In this document: positions 7,318-10,117 of the stretch, piece after piece
How positions within the stretch are numbered: position 1 is the stretch's first letter
How the letters are laid out: the number at the start of each line of letters is the position of its first letter
DNA from: an uncultured Clostridium sp.
GTDB lineage: Bacteria > Bacillota > Clostridia > Peptostreptococcales > Peptostreptococcaceae
NCBI GenBank assembly: GCA_900539645.1
Contig: UQCY01000059.1
Span: 1-10,117, forward strand
DNA: 10,117 nucleotides
Direction: 5' to 3'
Notes under the pieces: generated by a model
Seen by the model: only the letters and a program-made list of their open reading frames with translations
The model's database searches: none
What the model was told of the DNA's origin: nothing
Position numbers and translations under genes: made by a program

Positions 7318-8586
7318 TTATTTTTCATTTGTAAGGAAGTATACTGTATCTTCCTGTATATCCTTCATAGCCTCAACTATATCTTCAACAGTTATATTTT
7401 CAACATAATCTATTATCTCTTCTACTGTGTAATCTGTCCGCCCTAGTTCCTGTGAAAATACGAATTCTGACATTCCACCTAGTCCATCACAAGAAGATCT
7501 AAATCCGTTTATTAGAGATTTTTTAGTATTAACTAATTCTAATTCTGTTATTTCCCCATTTCTTACAGCATCAAGGTTTTCCATTATAAGTCTTTCTGTT
7601 TTTTCTCTGTTCTGCACTTCTATTCCTGAAGAAATCATCATTATAGATTTGTATTTATCTACATTTGCGAATATGTAGTAGCAAAGACTTTCTTTTTCTC
7701 TAACATTATTGAATAGTTTTGAGTGAGGTCCTCCACCTAAAACACCAACTCCAGTAACTAATGCATAGTATTTTTTAGCATCTTTGTAGTCTGTATTTGC
7801 TCTGAATCCCATAACAAGTTTACCCTGTGTTATGTCCATAGCTTCGTCCACTCTTTTAACTTCTTTTACTTCTTTAGCAAACTCTTCTCTAACTACAGGC
7901 TGAATATCTCCTCTTTCTATTGAAAAATGGCTCTTTATAGTATTTTCGATTTCTTCACAGTCGAAATCTCCTTCTACTATTATATCTATTCTAGAATTTT
8001 TTATTATTTTTTTATAATGTTCGTATAAATTTTCTGGTGTTATAGCATCTATATCTTCTATTGTACCAGCTGACGGTATGCTGAATTTTTCTCCTTCGCA
8101 CATTATTTCTATACATCTCTTGTGTGCATAAGCTCTTTTATCATTTATAATAGATAAAACTTTATTCTTTAAGTTTTCTTTTTCTATTTCAACGTATTCT
8201 TTTTTGAATCCACCGTCTATCACAAGAGGTTTTGTTATTAAATCATTTAAAAGCTCGATTATATCTCCAAATATTTTTTCATCTATATACTTATCATTAG
8301 TATTTAATACTTTAAAAGATATTAGCTGTCTTTCTCCTCTTTTTGAAGTATCTGCAGCTAAAGCAGCACCATAAAGGTCGTCAAGTCTATCAGATAATTC
8401 CTTCATTGAAGGATATTTTTCGCAACCACTCGCAAGTACCTGAGGTAGTAGTGAGTTTTTTGCAGCCTCGTTTTTATCTAACATTCTCTGTATATTTATA
8501 CTAATCAGATTTGATTTGAATTTTTCAGTTTTTATAAGAGTAAGCCCCATTCCATCGGCTAATTCTTTTTTTATTATAGATTCCAT
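7318..8586 (-). CDS. yfmF: M16-family peptidase-like protein, YfmF/YmfF-like (non-catalytic partner)
   Basis: 422-residue M16-fold protein resembling B. subtilis YmfF. Where an active M16 enzyme would carry HxxEH, this protein reads LLPQVLASGCEK (46-57), so the zinc site is absent. The C-terminal half retains the M16 Arg/Tyr feature in NNVREKESLCYYIFANVD (293-310; Arg296, Tyr303). Active/inactive M16 pairs acting as heterodimers are established, for example the mitochondrial processing peptidase, and are inferred here from the coupled yfmH gene. Database naming ties the family to EF-P modification; I could not test this. The start ATG has AGGAGG (8598-8593) 6 nt upstream. It is the first gene of the leftward unit and diverges from ychF. 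Confidence 0.9.
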   Translation of the reverse strand: MESIIKKELADGMGLTLIKTEKFKSNLISINIQRMLDKNEAAKNSLLPQVLASGCEKYPSMKELSDRLDDLYGAALAADTSKRGERQLISFKVLNTNDKYIDEKIFGDIIELLNDLITKPLVIDGGFKKEYVEIEKENLKNKVLSIINDKRAYAHKRCIEIMCEGEKFSIPSAGTIEDIDAITPENLYEHYKKIIKNSRIDIIVEGDFDCEEIENTIKSHFSIERGDIQPVVREEFAKEVKEVKRVDEAMDITQGKLVMGFRANTDYKDAKKYYALVTGVGVLGGGPHSKLFNNVREKESLCYYIFANVDKYKSIMMISSGIEVQNREKTERLIMENLDAVRNGEITELELVNTKKSLINGFRSSCDGLGGMSEFVFSQELGRTDYTVEEIIDYVENITVEDIVEAMKDIQEDTVYFLTNEK

Positions 8587-8614
8587 TTTCTTCCTCCTCT
8601 TTCAAAAATTTCCT

Positions 8615-8628
8615 ATTATAATATTATA
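8615..8628 (-). promoter_or_regulatory. Candidate -10 boxes for the yfmF-yfmH-lgt-rsmH unit
   Basis: Two overlapping-register TATAAT hexamers read on the minus strand (8628-8623 and 8620-8615), 29-42 nt before the yfmF start. Neither has a good -35 hexamer at 16-18 bp. A promoter for the leftward unit must lie somewhere in this divergent region, and these boxes are the best visible candidates. The AT-rich context makes chance matches common. Confidence 0.35.
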
Positions 8629-8683
8629 ACCTTTTTAATTGGAAATATATATAATAAAATATTTTGCTTTACACAAAATATAT

Positions 8684-8713
8684 TTTACATTGACACTTAT
8701 TCTGTTGTATAAT
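8684..8713 (+). promoter_or_regulatory. Promoter of ychF
   Basis: TTTACA (8684-8689, 5 of 6) and TATAAT (8708-8713, perfect) are separated by 18 bp. An A/T-only tract immediately upstream (AAAATATATTTT, 8675-8686) resembles an UP element. The predicted start near 8720 gives a leader of about 85 nt. An exact TTGACA at 8690-8695 is only 12 bp from the same -10, so it is not the -35; it belongs to the inverted repeat described separately. Confidence 0.65.
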
Positions 8714-8729
8714 TAATCTATGTGTCAAT
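8689..8729. promoter_or_regulatory. Inverted repeat bracketing the ychF -10 box (possible operator)
   Basis: ATTGACAC (8689-8696) and its exact reverse complement GTGTCAAT (8722-8729) are separated by 25 bp and centred on the -10 hexamer. Half-site centres are 33 bp apart, about three helical turns. One arm lies inside the spacer just after the -35 and the other around the start point. That placement suits a repressor or a small loop. I recognise no specific regulator for it. Confidence 0.35.
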
Positions 8730-8740
8730 AGATAAATAAC

Positions 8741-8772
8741 GCTGAATGTATCAAGTGAAGTTTACATTTGGC
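8741..8772 (+). promoter_or_regulatory. Hairpin in the ychF 5' leader
   Basis: GCTGAATGTA (8741-8750) pairs with TACATTTGGC (8763-8772) as ten base pairs including two G-U wobbles, closing a 12-nt loop. It ends about 16 nt before the AGAGGA Shine-Dalgarno sequence (8789-8794). It could stabilise the leader or take part in control. It does not sequester the ribosome binding site in the pairing I can see. Confidence 0.35.
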
Positions 8773-8804
8773 TAAAAATAAAATAAAGAGAGGACGATTA
8801 AATT

Positions 8805-9902
8805 ATGAAATTAGGTATAGTTGGTTTACCAAACGTTGGTAAAAGTACACTATTTAATGCTATAACTCAGGCTGGAGCTGAGTCAGCAAACTACCCATTC
8901 TGTACAATAGACCCTAATATAGGTGTTGTATCTGTACCAGATCCAAGATTAGACAAATTAAAAGAGCTTTACAACTCTAAAAAAATAGTTCAGACTGCTA
9001 TAGAATTCTGTGACATAGCTGGACTAGTTAAAGGAGCTTCAAAAGGTGAAGGTTTAGGAAACAAATTCTTATCTAACATAAGAGAAGTTGACGCTATAGT
9101 TCACGTTGTTAGATGCTTTGAAGACCCTAACGTTGTTCACGTTGATGGTTCTGTAGATCCATTAAGAGATATAGAAACTATAAACTTAGAGTTAATATTC
9201 TCTGATATAGAAGTTCTTGAAAGAAGATTAGTTAAAACTACTAAAGCTTTAAAAGCTGATAAAACTCTTCAGGGAGAAGTTGATATATTAAACAGCTTAA
9301 TGGCTACTTTAGAAGACAATAAATGTATAAGAACTATGGAATTTGACGAAGATACTGCAGCTTTCGTTAAATCATTAAACTTACTTACTTCTAAACCAGT
9401 TATATATGTAGCTAATGTTTGTGAAGATGATTTAGCAGATGACGGTGCTACTAATGCAATGGTTGCAAAAGTTAGAGAATTTGCTGAAACAGAAGGTTCT
9501 GATACAGTTGTTGTATGTGCTCAGATAGAAGCAGAAATATCTGAACTTGAAACTGATGAAGAAAAGAAAGAATTCCTTGAAACTTTAGGACTTGAACAGT
9601 CAGGTCTTGACAAGCTTATAAGAGCTTCTTACCACTTATTAGGATTAATATCATTCCTAACTGCTGGTGAAATGGAAGTTAGAGCTTGGACTATAAAAAA
9701 TGGAACAAAAGCTCCTCAGGCTGGTGGAAAAATCCACTCTGATATAGAAAGAGGATTCATAAAAGCTGAAACAATAGCTTACGAAGACTTAATACAGTAT
9801 GGAAACATGACTGCAGCTAAAGAAAAAGGTGCTGTAAGACTAGAAGGAAAAGAATACGTAGTTAAAGATGGAGATGTAATATTATTTAAATTTAACGTGT
9901 AA
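8805..9902 (+). CDS. ychF: Redox-/ribosome-associated ATPase YchF (OLA1 family)
   Basis: Universal P-loop NTPase of the Obg-related group that prefers ATP and associates with ribosomes. E. coli YchF and human OLA1 are homologues linked to stress responses. The 365 residues are full length. G1 is GLPNVGKS (7-14), G3 is DIAG (70-73) and the altered G4 is NVCE (204-207) in place of NKxD, which underlies ATP use. A helical insert occupies roughly 130-190 and the C-terminal TGS domain ends in the conserved [12 protein letters not shown]. The start ATG has AGAGGA (8789-8794) 10 nt upstream. It is the only plus-strand gene, apparently monocistronic, with its own promoter, a leader hairpin, and an unusual structured element plus a terminator after it. 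Confidence 0.98.
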   Translation: MKLGIVGLPNVGKSTLFNAITQAGAESANYPFCTIDPNIGVVSVPDPRLDKLKELYNSKKIVQTAIEFCDIAGLVKGASKGEGLGNKFLSNIREVDAIVHVVRCFEDPNVVHVDGSVDPLRDIETINLELIFSDIEVLERRLVKTTKALKADKTLQGEVDILNSLMATLEDNKCIRTMEFDEDTAAFVKSLNLLTSKPVIYVANVCEDDLADDGATNAMVAKVREFAETEGSDTVVVCAQIEAEISELETDEEKKEFLETLGLEQSGLDKLIRASYHLLGLISFLTAGEMEVRAWTIKNGTKAPQAGGKIHSDIERGFIKAETIAYEDLIQYGNMTAAKEKGAVRLEGKEYVVKDGDVILFKFNV

Positions 9903-9909
9903 TAAACAG

Positions 9910-10040
9910 AAGGACGCGAAAGTAACTACTATCCGTTCCAGGCTTCGACGCTTTCTTTGTCTAGCTCGAACTCCGTTCGAAGCAATGACGAAAGCGTCAT
10001 GCAGATTGTCACTGGATAGTAGATTACGTTTCGTGTCCTT
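9910..10040 (+). repeat. 131-nt CpG-rich structured palindromic element in the ychF 3' region
   Basis: The ends pair as a nearly continuous 25-bp stem: 9910-9934 with 10014-10040, interrupted only by two single unpaired bases (10023, 10028) and one G-U pair. The inside holds further complementary blocks. These are 9947-9955 with 9990-9998 (9 bp, exact), 9964-9971 with 9975-9983 (8 bp, one bulge), and competing pairings 9942-9948 with 9977-9983 and 9985-9990 with 9995-10000. G+C is about 47% against roughly 30% around it, with many CpG steps that are rare elsewhere. A T run (10042-10048) follows, so it could terminate ychF or be the 3' end of a small RNA. There is no coding potential. I recognise no named family; it may be a non-autonomous mobile repeat. 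Confidence 0.7.
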
Positions 10041-10087
10041 ATTTTTTTACATCGTTAGAATTTGAATAATACGGAAATACATAGCAG

Positions 10088-10113
10088 AAAAGCCCTCAGA
10101 CGAGGGCTTTTTT
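10088..10113 (+). terminator. Intrinsic terminator downstream of ychF
   Basis: AGCCCTC (10091-10097) pairs with GAGGGCT (10102-10108) around an AGAC loop. The flanking AAA and TTT extend the stem to 10 bp, and a T run covers 10108-10113. It serves rightward transcription. On the minus strand the hairpin is followed by TTTTC, so it may also work for a convergent gene beyond the window. Confidence 0.85.
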
Positions 10114-10117
10114 ATTA

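Noticed and set aside
7308..7328. Upstream ATG for yfmH overlapping the yfmF stop
   Set aside because: The downstream ATG at 7307 has a perfect AGGAGG 5 nt away; the upstream one has none.
8690..8713. TTGACA plus TATAAT as the ychF promoter
   Set aside because: The spacing is only 12 bp, too short for a sigma-A-type promoter. TTTACA at 18 bp fits, and TTGACA is explained as an arm of the inverted repeat.
9910..10040. Structured element considered as a tRNA, riboswitch or CRISPR repeat
   Set aside because: There is no cloverleaf or CCA-type acceptor arm, it lies 3' of the gene rather than in a leader, and there are no regularly spaced direct repeats.

Overview
This is a chromosomal housekeeping segment from an AT-rich (roughly 30% G+C), low-GC Gram-positive anaerobe. 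Clostridia, and most likely Peptostreptococcaceae, is an inference. It rests on base composition, AGA/ATA codon preference, strong AGGAGG ribosome binding sites, and the order M16 peptidase pair - lgt - rsmH - murF - mraY - murD, which I recall from Clostridioides-type genomes. All eight genes look intact, and seven of them lie on the minus strand.

Layout from right to left on the minus strand. Two tightly coupled M16-family genes come first: yfmF, a subunit without the zinc motif, and yfmH, with an intact HxxEH. Next are lgt (prolipoprotein diacylglyceryl transferase) and rsmH (16S rRNA m4C1402 methyltransferase). A 242-nt gap follows, with a murF promoter and a hairpin-rich leader. Then comes murF, a second well-formed promoter, and mraY-murD, closed by a strong strand-specific terminator at 104-144. 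MurD, MurF and MraY are consecutive steps of peptidoglycan precursor synthesis: D-Glu addition, D-Ala-D-Ala addition, and transfer of the pentapeptide to the lipid carrier. RsmH commonly sits at the head of this division and cell-wall cluster. The ftsL and transpeptidase (pbp/spoVD) genes usually found between rsmH and murF are absent, and so are spoVE/ftsW and murG after murD. The cluster has therefore been reduced, possibly in a lineage that does not sporulate.

On the plus strand, ychF (a universal ATPase of the Obg-related group) is transcribed divergently from yfmF. It has a good promoter, an inverted repeat bracketing its -10 box, and a leader hairpin. Its 3' side holds the most unusual object in the window, a roughly 131-nt CpG-rich imperfect palindrome (9910-10040). 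This element has a 25-bp outer stem, competing inner stems and a terminal T run, and it stands out at about 47% G+C. A conventional terminator follows at the window edge. The extreme left edge carries two DnaA-box-like nonamers and a possible outward minus-strand promoter.

Across all genes, glutamine is encoded almost only by CAG, despite the AT-rich third positions elsewhere. I see no CRISPR array, tRNA, rRNA, insertion sequence or phage gene. The strongest candidate for something undescribed is the structured element after ychF.
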